Shown one piece after another: positions 19,992 to 31,438 of a stretch of DNA of 64,000 nt. Each line of letters begins with the position of its first letter. Within the stretch, counting starts at the first letter, position 1. The position numbers were made by a program, and so were the translations under genes. Origin of the DNA: Thereva unica (taxonomy: Eukaryota; Arthropoda; Insecta; Diptera; Therevidae); NCBI GenBank assembly GCA_949987705.1, contig OX465281.1:174048516-174112515 (forward strand). The letters run 5' to 3'. The notes under the pieces are model-generated. The model did no database searches and was not told where the DNA came from. It was given only the letters and a program-made list of their open reading frames with translations.

Positions 19992-22370
19992 TCATGAGAC
20001 AACAAATGGACTTCTTTTAAGCAGGTCTTTGTTAGTGCTCACGCTAAAAACATTAATATTTTTATTTACATTAATGAACATGCGATTAACAGGCTCAAAT
20101 CGGCCATAATTGGTGTTAGAGGAGTTGATGCGTAAGAGCGGTGGTCCTCTCAGATTGTATCGGCTCTCTCTAAACGACGCACGGCGCCTTAGAAAACCTG
20201 AGTCGACATGTCCATTAAGAAGCTGGTGAACGAAAACAACATCGGCCACCTCACGACGCTTGTGGAGAGTGTTTAAGTTGAGTAACTTAAGTCGGTATTC
20301 ATATGGTGGAAGAATTAAAGGGTCTTCCCAAGGAAGGTGATTCAATGCGAATCGAACGAACCTACGTTGAACCGACTCAATTTTTCCAACATGCGAATAG
20401 TGAGGAGACCAAACCTGGGACGCATATTCAAGTAAAGGTCTGACAAGCGAAATGTAGAGGTGTTTAGTGATCAGGGTGCTGTTAAATTCTTTGGACCACC
20501 TTTTTATAAAACCCAAGACTAAGCTGCTCTTGGAAGAAATATAGTTGATATGAGTAGAGAAGTCTAGCTTGGTGTCAAATCTAATCCCGAGATCTTTGAC
20601 AAAATTAACACGGGGGACACCCTTACCAGAAAATGAGTAGTTATAAATTATAGGATCACGTCGCCTACAAAAAGTCATGACTTCGCATTTACTAATATTA
20701 AGAACCAGGTTGTTGTTAGCGCACCAAGAGAAAAAGGTGTCGAGGTCGACCTGCAAAAGTTTGCAGTCCTCCATACTCTTTACGTGACGGTACAATTTGA
20801 TGTCATCAGCATAAATCAGGATTCTGCAGTGTCTTAGCAAGGTAACAATATCATCAATAGAAAGAGTAAAGAGGATAGGGCCAAGATGACTGCCTTGAGG
20901 GACACCGGATGACGCCTCAATGGTCGCGGATTTGGATTCACGGAAAAGGATTTGGTAGGTCCTGTCAGCTAAGTAGGACTGGAACCATAATAGAAGGGCT
21001 ACAGGGAAACCTAACTTTTTTAGTTTGAAAAGTATAATGGAGTGGGAAAGCTTGTCAAATGCCTTACTGAAATCAGTGTAAACACAATCAGTTTGGCAAC
21101 CGGAAACGAAACCTTCAACAGCATGGGAAGTGAATTCAAGGAGATTGGTGGTAGTGGAACGAGCTGGAAGAAAACCATGTTGGTTTGGCAGATGGGCACG
21201 ATTGCAGAATAAATGATTGACTCAAAAAGTTTTGGTATGACAGACAGCTTGGCAATTGGTCTGTAATTGGATATTTCGTTCTTGCTACCACTTTTGTGAA
21301 TAGGAATTATGAACGAATTCTTCCAAAGAGTAGGGAAATACCCTTTATCTAAGGATTTTTTAAAAAGGGTTTTAAGTGGAGACTGGAGAACCTCCACACA
21401 GGATTTAAGGAGAGCAGGAGGGATACCGTCAGGGCCGGAAGTGAAATCGTATGGGAGTTCATTAATATGTTTCGTGATATCGTCAATGGAAATTGAGAGA
21501 GATAAACTAGTAGCAAAAATTACCCACAAAGATACGACGCTCTCAAAATTTCCCATAAGCTCCCTTGCGAGTGAATATATCAATCGACAAGGTGCAAGCG
21601 AAACAAAATTCAATTTAAAAACAAAACAAAAATCGAAGAAAGAGAGGGTAAATAAAGAAATGTTATTTCACGAAGTGCGAAAGAGACGCACTGATCTCTC
21701 TTCTCCGCAATTTTTTGTGCCGTCTGGACTTTTATTTTGATTGTGTGAATTCATGTACTATCTTCGTGTACTTCCTGCTCTGCATGTGTTTGTGTAGTTT
21801 GCCGTTGCTCCGCCCTCTCGCCATTCCGGAGCGCGTATATGAATAGAGAAGTTGATTTTTACTTTGAGTTGATTTTTACTTTCCTTTTTCTTCGCACAGA
21901 AAGGATTACATTGTCGTATCTTTCTGAGTAATTTTTGCTAGTAGCCTCTCGGTGTGGAGTTATATGACGAAAATTATTGTCATTAGGCTGAAAGTTAGAA
22001 GGGGTGAAAGATTGATGAAAGAATGAAGCAAACATGTTGCAAATCGAGGAAGATTCACTACTTGACCAGTTAGTGTGCTGCATAGTATTTGGGTAGTTAT
22101 CAACTTTTTTCTTGGAGTTTACAAATTTAAAAAAGTTTCTAGGATCAGTATAAACCTGGTCCCTCATGCTGCTGAGATATTCGCCATACAGAGCAGAAGA
22201 GAGTAAACGAAATCTGTTATAGCAATCGGTAAATGTAATAAGACTCGGAGAATCCTTCCTTTTTAAATAGGTCTTCCAGAGTCTATTTTTCTGATTACTT
22301 AAATGCTTCAGCTCATTATTGTACCACGGTGGAGTAGAACTGCGCAATTGTTGGGGCTCAAAAGGTACAC
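19992..22370 (-). pseudogene. Jockey-like reverse transcriptase, broken
   Basis: From the 5' side: the linker before the RT (STPPWYNNELKHLSNQKNRL), then after the MITE the RT motifs FTSGPDGIPPALLK, FPTLWKNSFIIPIHKSG, NYRPIAKLSVIPKLFES; after a frameshift near 21,190 the segment FLPARSTTTNLLEF and DFSKAFDKLSHSI; then PQGSHLGPILF and the catalytic YADDIKLY near 20,800; and finally a thumb and C-terminal region (LEYASQVWSPHY, VQRRFVRFAL). There is no RNase H after the RT. These are features of the Jockey/CR1 group. The last intact frame is 20,840-19,992. The enzyme would perform target-primed reverse transcription. Confidence 0.83.
21514..21937. mobile_element. MITE with CTAGTAG duplication inside the Jockey-like element
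   Basis: Ends read CAAAAATTACCCACAAAGAT on the left and the inverse (CAAAAATTACTCAGAAAGAT, opposite strand) on the right, about 26 bp with two mismatches. CTAGTAG flanks both sides (21,507-21,513 and 21,938-21,944). A shared base could make the duplication 8 bp, as in hAT elements. No coding capacity is evident. Confidence 0.8.
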
Positions 22371-22489
22371 ATGAAGCAATATATATATAAAATATTAATA
22401 TAAATAATAAATAAAATATTTGTGTACAAATTAAAAATTAGTCTTAAAATCACGCCAAAGAAGTATAACTTCTAATGGGTGTACATAAG

Positions 22490-23095
22490 TACACACACGC
22501 ACAGTTTTTTTTTTAATTTTTAACAAAAAGTCTAATTAAAAAAAAAAAAATAGAATTTTTTCTATTCAATTTATTCTAACTCGTGGCGTTAGACGGGCGA
22601 TGTTTTTTTTAAAATGCTCGTCTTTTAGTTAGCTATTAATCTGTCTAGATGAATTTTGGATATAGTTTTTTTTTTGAGTTAGTTAGTGGTTGAAGTTGAA
22701 ATTTTAGTGAAGAAAAAAAAAAACAAAATTTTGACTTTGACGACACATGGCTCTGGAAGTTGGTGGGTTGAAGCCTTAACTTTTACCGTTTCACATAGGC
22801 GAGAGTATTCTGCGTAGATTGGAGCCTTATTCAAGAAAATCGTTCCAAAAATACAGGGTGATATGTAAACCTCTACAAAAAAATTCAAACTGAATGATTT
22901 GATATTTGACAGTAATTTTAACAGTTTTCAAAAACTATATCCAAAATTCATCTAAACAGATTAATAGCTAGCTAAAAGGCGAACATTTAAAAAAACATGA
23001 GTACGGAAACTCAAATGTTCGGCCCGTCAGAATAAATTGAATAGAAAAATAGTATTTTTTTTGAAAAAATTATACTTTTTGTTAAAAATTTTAAT
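22490..23095. mobile_element. Foldback element, ~190-bp arms
   Basis: The left arm (22,500-22,685: 'tctattcaatttattctaac', 'agctattaatctgtctagat') pairs with the right arm (22,905-23,090). The centre, about 220 bp, contains 'atacagggtgatatgtaaac' and no convincing gene. It adjoins the R2 repeat copy on the right. Confidence 0.65.
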
Positions 23096-23099
23096 ATAA

Positions 23100-23235
23100 C
23101 GAAAATGAAATTTCAAAATCCAAAAATCCAATTCAAAAATTTGAAGATGAACATTAAAAAAAAAAAATGGTCAATAACTTAAAAATTACGACCTCTAGTA
23201 ATTTGGGTGAAATATTAAATATCTCGCCACTGTAC
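23100..23235. repeat. Dispersed repeat R2, copy 2 (inverted)
   Basis: This is the inverted partner of 16,480-16,640, sharing 'gaaaatgaaatttcaaaatc', 'tggtcaataactta' and 'aaatatctcgccactgt'. No coding content is evident. Confidence 0.6.
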
Positions 23236-23357
23236 GCAGGCGCCCGTAACTATAATGCACGAAAGCGGGCAGTTAACTTGGTGATCATAAAGGATGCCAA
23301 TGTACTCAGTAGAACGGGTCTGGATCGATTGCGTAGGTCAAGCAGCATTGGACATGC

Positions 23358-23735
23358 ATTACGTTTACATGCTTACTTTCAAGTAACTAAATATGCATGT
23401 AAACTCGTCCTGACTTCAAGTAAACTTGAGTCAAGTAAATCACAAAAAATTGTTTGATTGACTTGAAAAAGCTCATGTAAACGCTACTTGAATACTTGAA
23501 ATTTTGCATGTAGTGTGTAGCTGTAGTGAATGTATACTTTTGATGCAATATTTGTGAAGTTACATATTTATATTATAATATGGAGCTACTTTCTGTTATA
23601 ATATGAAAAGTCAAATGTCAGTTCAAGAAAATTTCAAGACATTTTGAAGATAAGTAAATGAACCGAAAATGCAACTTGAGTTCCAAGTAAATTTCAAGTC
23701 AAGAACTCAAGTAAATCATGTAGAAGTAATGATGG
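23358..23735. mobile_element. Probable MITE inside R3 copy 1
   Basis: This segment is absent from the R3 copy at 27.7 kb. Its ends resemble each other in inverted orientation (ATTACGTTTACATG on the left, ATTACTTCTACATG on the opposite strand of the right). Words like 'caagtaaa' recur inside. No target duplication was resolved. Confidence 0.42.
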
Positions 23736-23812
23736 TTAGTGCTTAACTGGAGAGTGCAGCAACAAAAACACTCGCATTTGGAATGGTCTATGACAATCCG
23801 GCTGCATTTATA

Positions 23813-24267
23813 GCCTCAATTATACTGGACGCAACGGAACGCAACCGACCGGATTAAAATGTCAAAATGAGTATCATTGCAGAGAAATTGAATTGAAGTG
23901 GTTATACTGGACGCAACACAACGGAACGGACCAGATTAAAGTTTCAAAACTTTGGAACTTGAAGGAACTGACGGATTGAAGAGTCAAAACGAGCATTAAA
24001 AACAGCTGATTTTGTCATTTATTATTTAGGCCAAAATGTCATCAGAGAATATTGAAAAATTAATAACCGAAGTGGAAGATAATGAAATTTTATACAATAA
24101 AAAATTGCACAGGCATAAACATTTTAAGCACAAGTCCCACATTTGGCAAAACATTGCCGAAAAAAGTGACATTTGCGTACGTTCGAATCCGTCAGTATAA
24201 CCAGCAAAATTCCATTCCGTTGACTCTCCATTCCGTTGCGTTGCGCTACGTCCCGTATAATTGAGGC
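23813..24267. mobile_element. Small Harbinger-related element inside R3 copy 1
   Basis: The ends GCCTCAATTATAC and GTATAATTGAGGC are perfect inverted repeats, followed inward by 'tggacgcaacg' style sequence on both sides. TTATA flanks both sides (23,808-23,812 and 24,268-24,272). If the tips start one base earlier, the duplication shortens to 3 bp, closer to the Harbinger norm. The R3 copy at 27.8 kb has no insertion here. The left end sequence is repeated internally at ~23,900. Confidence 0.72.
24036..24200 (+). pseudogene. MADF-domain fragment
   Basis: The ATG opens MSSENIEKLITEVEDNEILY, then NKKLHRHKHF, IWQNIAEK. This matches the first half of a MADF (Myb/SANT-like) domain: LI..V...LY......W..IA. 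The frame ends at a stop shortly after, at the terminal inverted repeat. In PIF/Harbinger transposons a MADF protein is the second, DNA-binding factor, which fits the element around it. It is non-functional. Confidence 0.65.
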
Positions 24268-24700
24268 TTATAAATGTTCATGCCTGTAGCGGGAGCGTGC
24301 ATACCTCTGGCAGACGAGTTTTTAGATTTTCGTGGTGAGGGTGTGTATGTGGCGGGGGCGTGTATGCCTCTGCCAAACAAATTTTTAGATTTTTGTGCTT
24401 GCGGCGCTAGCGTGCATACTTTTGTAGCATATCTATTTGTTTGATAAGCGTGCTAGCTGCGGCGCGTGCATGCTTGTAAGAAAATTAACCAAATAAATTA
24501 TTTTAGCTCGGGCAACAAAATGTTTAAGCTAAAGGGATTCAAGTACTAGAATAATATGCAACTCTAGTTTACAAAATAAAACGTTACAGGTAGTTTATTT
24601 TTCTTGTTTACAATTTGTTTGTGCTCTTGTCTGAGTTCTGAGCCGAACTACTGCAGTTGATGCTGAATTGGTTTTTGTTGACTGGTGCTTCGTCATCGGA

Positions 24701-25956
24701 ACAGGCTCCAACAACTTTTAACAAATAAACTCGTTGTTAAGTTCAGGTGAAATTTCGAGTTCAGGGGAAGAAGTGTACAAGCTTCTGCCACTATCATTAA
24801 AATTAGAATAGAAGGTCGTTATGTTGTCATTGGGCAAAGTTCCATAAAATTCCTTTGAATTTATTTTCATATTTTTTGTGGTATCGAATTTCGTTGATTT
24901 TGATGGTCTCATTGGGCGCCAGGCTCAAGGTTTATGTTCGAAACTCAACAATGATAAAGGTAATCCTTGAACTAATTTTCAAGCTTATTACTAGGAAAAA
25001 AGATTAATAAATACGTATTTCCATACCACTCTTAGTAACTATTTATTACACCATAACTGAAAATAGAAGGCGGAATTTCCTATAAAAAAGCACATCACAG
25101 TGTAGTATCAGAACAAAGTGACAACATTTTCCTTTTATTAATTTTGCGTCTTAAATTTGATTCAATTAGCCAGAATCGAAATCCAAACAACTAATGTCAA
25201 TAGCCTCGCGGTTCTAGCTTTCTTATAAACAAACTTATTTTATGCAACAGCAAAAAATTCAGTTGTTCAGTCTTAATTAAAAAATCTTTCGCTAAAAGAA
25301 TTAAAGTTTGTTTAGCTTTTTCCAGTTCAGGGGGCACGAGTAAATAAATACTAAATCGTGCACAGAAAGTAATAATTTTATTTAATTTTTATTGTTACAA
25401 ATACGATTGGAGATAACGCCAACAGTAGACAAGCAGTGATATGTTCACACAAAAGTCTGTCTAGAAAATCTTCGAATATTAACATCTGGGACTATTTTTT
25501 ATTGTGTTTATTTGAATCCGGATTAATTATGATTAAATAATATAGTATGCAATCGTAATCTCTTTAAATAGACTTTAATTTATGAACGGGAGCATTATAA
25601 TCATTTAAGAAACACAAAACGAGGTGAAGTTACGATGTTCGATCATAATTGTCGCGATAATATGATCTTGGGGTCATTGTTCATTGGCAAGAAAATAATA
25701 TAAACTCGGACTAATCTACGACCTACGTATCAGTATCTATAACAGTCATGAGCTGAGATAGCAACTACATGTGATAGACACTTCTAAACAGGTATAATAG
25801 TAGGCAGCTCCCATAGGAGACAAGAAATTGCCGAAATTATAGAATACCTATTGATAGTCAGCACATATGTATGCTTTGCGGAATAGAATGCAAAACAAAC
25901 GAAGCTAAAAGTGAAACGGATATAGTGAACAGATAAGTCTTCTTGGTGTAATATCA
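24701..25956. other. Anonymous AT-rich stretch, no gene seen
   Basis: Only short frames without recognised motifs occur on either strand. I noticed no inverted repeats, RNA genes or tandem arrays here. Confidence 0.4.
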
Positions 25957-26018
25957 AGACTTCCTTCTCTAAGTGACCTTGAGGAACGAAGGTCAAGGTC
26001 ACTTAGAGAAGGAAGTCT
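25957..26018. repeat. Perfect 26-bp hairpin with 10-nt loop
   Basis: Bases 25,957-25,982 are the exact inverted complement of 25,993-26,018, with the loop 'ggaacgaagg' between. The stem begins AGACTTCCTTCTCTAAGTGA. A palindrome this long with no mismatch is unusual outside mobile elements or hairpin RNAs. It is not explained by a neighbouring feature. Confidence 0.85.
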
Positions 26019-26189
26019 AGATATTGTCATTTCTAAGGAACATTTTCAGGCGATTTCAAATAAACTTCTTCGTGTACTATCAAGAATTCGTGAAGGAAAA
26101 GTGACTTCTATAATAAAAGATATCGGATGTGGTCTCTTCAGATTTATAATAGTAAACAAGGAAATCCTTACAACCATTCAGGAGCTCAT

Positions 26190-26447
26190 GGAGATATAGT
26201 CGCGATAAATTTCGAAAAATAGACCAGTAGGCAGGCCGAGGAGGAGATGGTTGGACTCTGTGACGAAGTAGTTGAAAAGGAACTTAATGCCTGCCCCAGG
26301 AATGATGTAAAAATCATTTTGGGTGAATTTAGCCGTTGCGAGTATTAGATTGGCGCGTAAAGCCACATGGATATCTCGTGATGGAATCACTCGCCACCAA
26401 ATAGATCATGTGTTGATAGACTACCGCCACCTTTCGGGCCTGGTGAT
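26190..26447 (+). pseudogene. Scrambled RTE retrotransposon fragments
   Basis: About 26,205-26,270 reads KNRPVGRPRRRWLDSVT, a typical RTE C-terminus. It is followed directly by VEKELNACPRNDVKIILGE (endonuclease region) and, after a deletion, KATWISRDGITRHQIDHVLI and YRHLSGL. The order C-terminus then endonuclease shows at least two fragments joined. The second piece is related to RTE-A at 31-34.6 kb but keeps a base at 'gaaaagg' that RTE-A copy 2 has lost. Confidence 0.72.
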
Positions 26448-26575
26448 GATACTAAATCTATCATATTCTCTTCTACATTTTTAATCGGGCTTACTACTAA
26501 ACATTGCACCATGGCCTGAACAATATTACGTACTGTTAGTATAAAAAGAGATTCCTAAGTTAGCGTTCAAGTAAT
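26448..26575 (+). repeat. 3' UTR fragment of the CR1-type element
   Basis: The stretch from 'taaatctatcatattctctt' through 'gcttactactaaacattgca' aligns with the 3' UTR of the CR1-type element at 48,236-48,360. It is about 125 bp and lacks a poly(A) tail. Confidence 0.65.
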
Positions 26576-27179
26576 ACGTAACGCAATTTGGGGGGAGGGG
26601 TTGTAAAACGTTACGATGCGTTACAGGGGCAGGGGGGGTCGAACAACACGTTACGTAACATTGTTTTTTTGAAGTAAAACTTCTTTAGGGACGTTTGCTT
26701 AAAAAAATTTACATGAGAGTGAATCAATTTCATTCGTGTAACGCTCTCACACATGAAAAGTCGTCAGAACTTTCGTATAACGATGGGAAAGGGTACAAGA
26801 GACGAAGAAACTCGGGGCTGTGTATGCAACAGCTAAAATACACTCTGCCTTACTGCATAAATTTTCTGGCATGTTAGCTACGTTGTCGCCCGGACTTTGC
26901 TTTATCTCATTATAGGAATACAAATTCACCATTCTGTAGAGGTGAATTATTTCAGATTTTTCTTGTGGTTTGGTCACTGGCCGGAGCTTTTGCCGCGGGC
27001 ACTGACATGTTGGAAGCGGCATATACGAGAAGAATTTTCGGCGGTGGTTTGGGTGCTTAGAATACCAAAAGGGAGTAGTGAATTAAATGTTGTTTAAAAT
27101 TGGCACCCACTTCCCCTTTGGTGAGATGTGCTGGACGCTGGACCTTTCCCCTTTTTAAATTACAATTTTTTTAACTTGC
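26576..27179. other. G-rich GTTACG block and anonymous flank
   Basis: Around 26,575-26,662 lie repeated 'acgttacgatgcgttac' style words with G-rich runs. A similar block lies at about 28,890-29,000 ('ttactgcgcgttacagggag'). They may be ends of one low-copy MITE. The remainder shows no gene. Confidence 0.35.
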
Positions 27180-27620
27180 ACAAATCGACGAATCGTTTAT
27201 GTCAAAACATTACACTGTTGTGAAAACCGTTCCTGATATGTTTTTTGTGTCGCTGATTACGAAAATCAGGGTCCCACAGTCTTAAAATATGGATGTCACC
27301 TTTAAATATGCTTAAAAATTCCCCTTTTTAAGTGTTTCCGCGATAATTTTAATTATAATCAAAAACAATCTAATAAAATACATTTTTTGCAACATTTATA
27401 TTCAAAAGCGGTTGATTTATAACAAAGCAAATTTTACGATAAGGGATAATAGTAAAGGGCAGAAACTATCCCTACATCGACGGAAAATATAAAGGTTTGT
27501 AAAAAATGTTTTTTCAACTTTATGCTTCGAATTCGGTTTAATTAGCCAAAATAAATTATTTTCAACTACGCCTAGAAAGAAGAATTTGAAAAAAGGTTGA
27601 TTGCATATCTTTTTGCTCCC
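27180..27620. mobile_element. Foldback FB-A, diverged partial copy
   Basis: Order and wording follow one arm of FB-A: 'cgctgattacgaaaatcagg', 'atggatgtcacctttaaa', 'agcggttgatttataaca', 'acgataagggata', 'aactatccctaca', 'ttatgcttcgaattcg'. Divergence is far higher than between the other two copies, and the terminal GTCCATTC tips are not seen. Confidence 0.6.
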
Positions 27621-27639
27621 TTTAAAATTAATTGGCTCC

Positions 27640-28400
27640 CTAAATTGTATGGGACGAAGTAATCAGGTAATTGGCTAGGTGGCCATAAAGGGTGCCAATA
27701 CCATACTCAAGTCGACTGGCTCCCGTTCGCGTAGGTAAAGCGGCTCGCGTAGGTAAAGCTTCATGTATGTGGTTGGTGGACTGCTTGGTAAAACAATACC
27801 TGGATTTGGAATAGTCTATGCTGATGCGGATGCAATTATTAATGATCATGAATGTAGCGAAAGCGGAGGATGCATACAGCTGGTGACATATCCAAGCGTG
27901 CATGCGTTCAATTCGTTGGTAAATAATATAGAAGTGTGTGTATTCAGATGCGACCTGACGGAATGTTCCATGAATGGAATGCATGCCACGCAAAGGTCGG
28001 ACTACTTTTAACTTTTTCTGTAATGCCGCATTCGAAATAGCACACACAAGTATGCACAACAAACACATGCACCTTGCATGCACTCGTTACTTAGATTTTC
28101 GGGCTATGTGTGAAAGCCGGGACGGAAAAAACCATGCAATTTTATGAACCTCTGGATGCAATGCATGTACGCTTGCATATGTCACCAACTTACTTCCATG
28201 AGGCGAATGTTTAGATTTTCGTGCCTGTGGCGGTAGTATCCATGCCTGTGGCGGTAGCGTGCATACCCGTGTGGAATGCGCACTTATATGCTATACGTAC
28301 TAGGTGCACCGCGTGTATGCTTTTAAGGAAATTAGCCAATAAAAATTATTTTTACTCGGTTACTTTTAGGTTTTAATGTAAATAGGAATTCATAAATATT
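27640..28400. repeat. Unclassified repeat R3, copy 2
   Basis: This is the counterpart of 23,236-24,700 without the two insertions found there. Around 28,160-28,260 it carries 'agattttcgtgcctgtggcg' and repeated 'gtggcggta' words. Open frames exist on both strands but show no known motif, and the other copy does not preserve them. Confidence 0.5.
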
Positions 28401-29622
28401 TTCAAATAGTATTTGTATCAAGTCCGTCAGTAGATTCGTCATTATTCTTCCTGCATCTGTCGGTGTCCTGAATTTTCTCAAGCGTACTGTAGATCCGACA
28501 GACTTTCCACTATATCTATTGCATATTACTAGCCGTTGGGCACAAAAGTTTTACTTCTAAAGTGTGGTCTTAAGCACACTCATATTTTTTTTTTCTCTCT
28601 AAATACAAAAATAGGGAATTCAAATCTCCCAACTTGGCAACCCTTTTTGTTTATGTTTTACGGGGAATCCCTCGCTTGATGCGAATGCGAATGTCGATAC
28701 GAACGTTAAAATGATGCGAATCATTCGCATAAGCGAAGGTGAATGCTAACATTCGTAACATTTCTTATTGCGAGTTAGAAATCTCTTGTTTTACTTATAA
28801 TTACCGCAAACGCGATTAAAACAATAAAAAAACTATTTTAGCGGATTTCCGTTACTTTTGCGCCATATAATTGGCACTTTTAGGTAAAAGTGGTCACTTG
28901 GGTGTTACGTAACCTTTAGGGGATGGGGGTTACAGAAAATCGTTACTGCGCGTTACAGGGAGGGGAGGGTCAACAATTTTCAAAAATTGCGTTAACAAGA
29001 TGTTATGCTTATTGATGTCTTGTATAAAAAGGTAGGTACATGCGTAGAGCACCTCATAAAAACGGCCAAAATTGCGATTTTCCAAAAATTCGTTTCGGAA
29101 TTTCATTTTCAGTTGTTTCTTAAGTTTTCAAAAAACGGCACAATTGTAAATTTAGGTTAAAAAAACTACATCGTAAATTACTCAAATAGTAGTGAAATTG
29201 CTAAAACTTGTATACGTCACAACATAGACACCGTCTTCAAGAATTCTCAGTCCTCTACGTGTAGTTGTTTTCGAGTAAACAAATAGTGAAAATAGCGTGA
29301 CTTGAAAACTTTGGAAGTTATTTGCAACTTCACAATTGCACCTAGCGACCTCTATCGGTGCTCATTTTTTAGAGAATTTCATAACGAGCAGCTTGCCCAG
29401 TGCACATGTTATGCCCTTATGACAATCGCTTTTTTTTGGTTGGTAAATCTGCTAGAAAAACCAATTCTACGAAAAAGATAGAAATATTTTGCGAGAAAAG
29501 GATAGCATAAGTTTAATATTTTTTAAATAAGTTTTGACAGTTCTATCTCAATTGTGTTCTGTTATGACCTTACAGAAAATTTTCTTCATAGCAGACCACG
29601 GGGCGAGCGAGCAGGGCCAGTT
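28401..29622. other. Anonymous stretch, no gene seen
   Basis: The stretch holds the second 'cgttac' G-rich block near 28,890-29,000. Otherwise only short frames occur and no RNA or protein is recognised. Confidence 0.4.
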
Positions 29623-29853
29623 GAATCGATTATTTCAAAAACAACATTAGTCACACAAAAATAAATTTACAAGAAGTACAAAAAACATTGTTTATGCAAC
29701 AATCCACATTTTAATCTCCAAGTATCTCTATAGAAATTACCCAGACATATGCTTGTTTAGCACGCAGCGTAGACAGATAGATGTCAATTTAAATATAAAA
29801 TGAATTTCCAAAAAAATGTGACAAATGTTGTTTTTGAAATAATCCATTCAGAT
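29623..29853. mobile_element. Small MITE, ~230 bp
   Basis: The left end 'gattatttcaaaaacaaca' with 'ttagtcacac' pairs with the right end 'tgacaaatgttgtttttga' (about 35-45 bp, imperfect). The interior is AT-rich and non-coding. Confidence 0.6.
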
Positions 29854-31438
29854 AAGAGTGTGAAGCTTTTTGATTTAAGCTAGACGACAAAAGAGCAACA
29901 GTTACGATAAACACTAGATGTTTGGATGGCGTTGAAAGAGACCGATAAGTAGCGAGAAACTGGGACACAACAGAGTATTTCCGGTGAAGATGCAGGAAGA
30001 GTTATAGGAAATCAAGGCTCACCAATAACACTGTTGTACAGAATCGATTTTTAAATTCTACCTAAGAAAACCCTTTACAGCATTTGTAAAGGACATCAAG
30101 ACGATTCAGAATCCAAAATTTCAAACAATTCTATATAAAATTTAAAGAGTTATTAACAAAAAATTGTCTAGTGTTTATATTTTTGTTATTGTTTATTTAC
30201 TTGTTAAACTTTGCTATTTAGTTTTTCGTTCACGTGTTTATTATTTCAAAATTTGTCTGAACGATGAAATACCGTTCCTTAGCATTCCCAGGTCACTTCG
30301 TCCCTTTTTACCTGGCCAGGTATAAACCTTATCTACATTTACTTTTGACTCGAACACCGCAAGGCAAACATTCTGCTTAATGAGCCGATTTATAACTTTT
30401 CTTTTTATTTTTTGGTCAAATTTTCGTTTTAACAACTTTATTATTAACTATTATAATAAAATATTGACAACGTAAAACGTTTTAATTAATTATTCACCAC
30501 TCGTATACCAAAAACCAAGTAAATTGGACAATATTTTTTTCCTTTCTTTTCAAACTTTAAACATTAATAACTTTGTTATTTTTTTATGAATTTGCATACA
30601 ACTTTTTCGAAATATCATAATTAAATACAATGAACCCATCCTGCTTAGTCTCGACCTTAGGTAGAATTCGCTGTACAACAGTGTAATATGCTGCAGCTTA
30701 ATAGAGTACGTCGACCATATTTTAAATTCGTCTGAATTCTGAGACGATACCAAAGCCTGATATCTATGTTTTTCTTCGTAATTAAAAAAATGTATGAAAA
30801 ACAAAATCTCATGTCTAAAGTAGATCTGACAAATTACCAAAACTTCCAACCTCTACCCCTTCCCCCTTCAAACCACCCAAAATTTTTGCACCCCCCTGAC
30901 AAAAATTCTGCCGGCGCCCTTGCGCGAGTGTTCTTTTACCAAGAAGTCCACCAACTGCGCCCAACCTCGTCCGATGCTGCTTTACTTACGCAATCGATGG
31001 TCCGCTTTCTATGTCCTATACAAATTAATAGGAAGCCAAATTTTAAAGGGAGTAGCAAAAAAATGTCAGAAAATCTATGCAGTAAATAGTCCAGTAAATA
31101 GGTACTTTTTCTTTGCGAAAAATACCGCACGTAATTTTTTTTACCAAATGATTTTATATCATCAGAAACCATGCATTTTAAGACAAAAATGTATATATGT
31201 AATATTTTTTGTAGATAAATAAGTGATTTACCTTTTTGTTCAGAAAAGTTTCTTGTAAAGTCAATATGTTCAGAGTTATAGTGCTTCAAACTTTATATAT
31301 CACTTTCTTTGCACTATATTTCGTTAACGGCTAAGCCGCCATAAAAAAATCTAAGAATTATAGAACACACAATTATCTATAATTTTTGTTATAATTATTT
31401 TTTAGGTAGGGCTAATATTGCACGAGTTATAGTGCTTT
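29854..31438. other. Anonymous stretch, no gene seen
   Basis: Short frames on both strands lack known motifs. The word 'gagttatagtgctt' occurs at about 31,272 and again at 31,424 beside the RTE tail. Confidence 0.35.

Larger units (their letters stand above)
19860..22385 (-). mobile_element. Jockey-like non-LTR retrotransposon, 5'-truncated
   Basis: The element reads right to left. Its 3' UTR abuts (TA)n. The 5' end stops near 22,385, before any complete endonuclease. A 424-bp MITE interrupts it at 21,514-21,937. The coding part is broken by frameshifts. Confidence 0.82.
23236..24700. repeat. Unclassified repeat R3, copy 1, with two insertions
   Basis: After removing two inserted elements, this aligns with about 27,640-28,400: 'ggtgatcataaaggatgcca', 'ttgcgtaggtcaagc', 'catttggaatggtctatg', 'gcgtgcatacctctgg' and 'aaccaaataaattatttta' all have counterparts there in the same order. 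Near 24,290-24,430 it has three imperfect ~60-bp units containing 'gcgtgcata' and 'tttttagatttt'. I recognise no protein in it. Confidence 0.55.

Noticed and set aside
27640..28083. A 147-codon minus-strand frame inside R3 and a facing 82-codon plus frame
   Set aside because: Neither is kept in the R3 copy at 23.2-24.7 kb, and no motif is visible.
30766..31222. Overlapping frames of 107 and 100 codons before RTE-A copy 2
   Set aside because: No motif, conflicting frames, and AT-rich composition.
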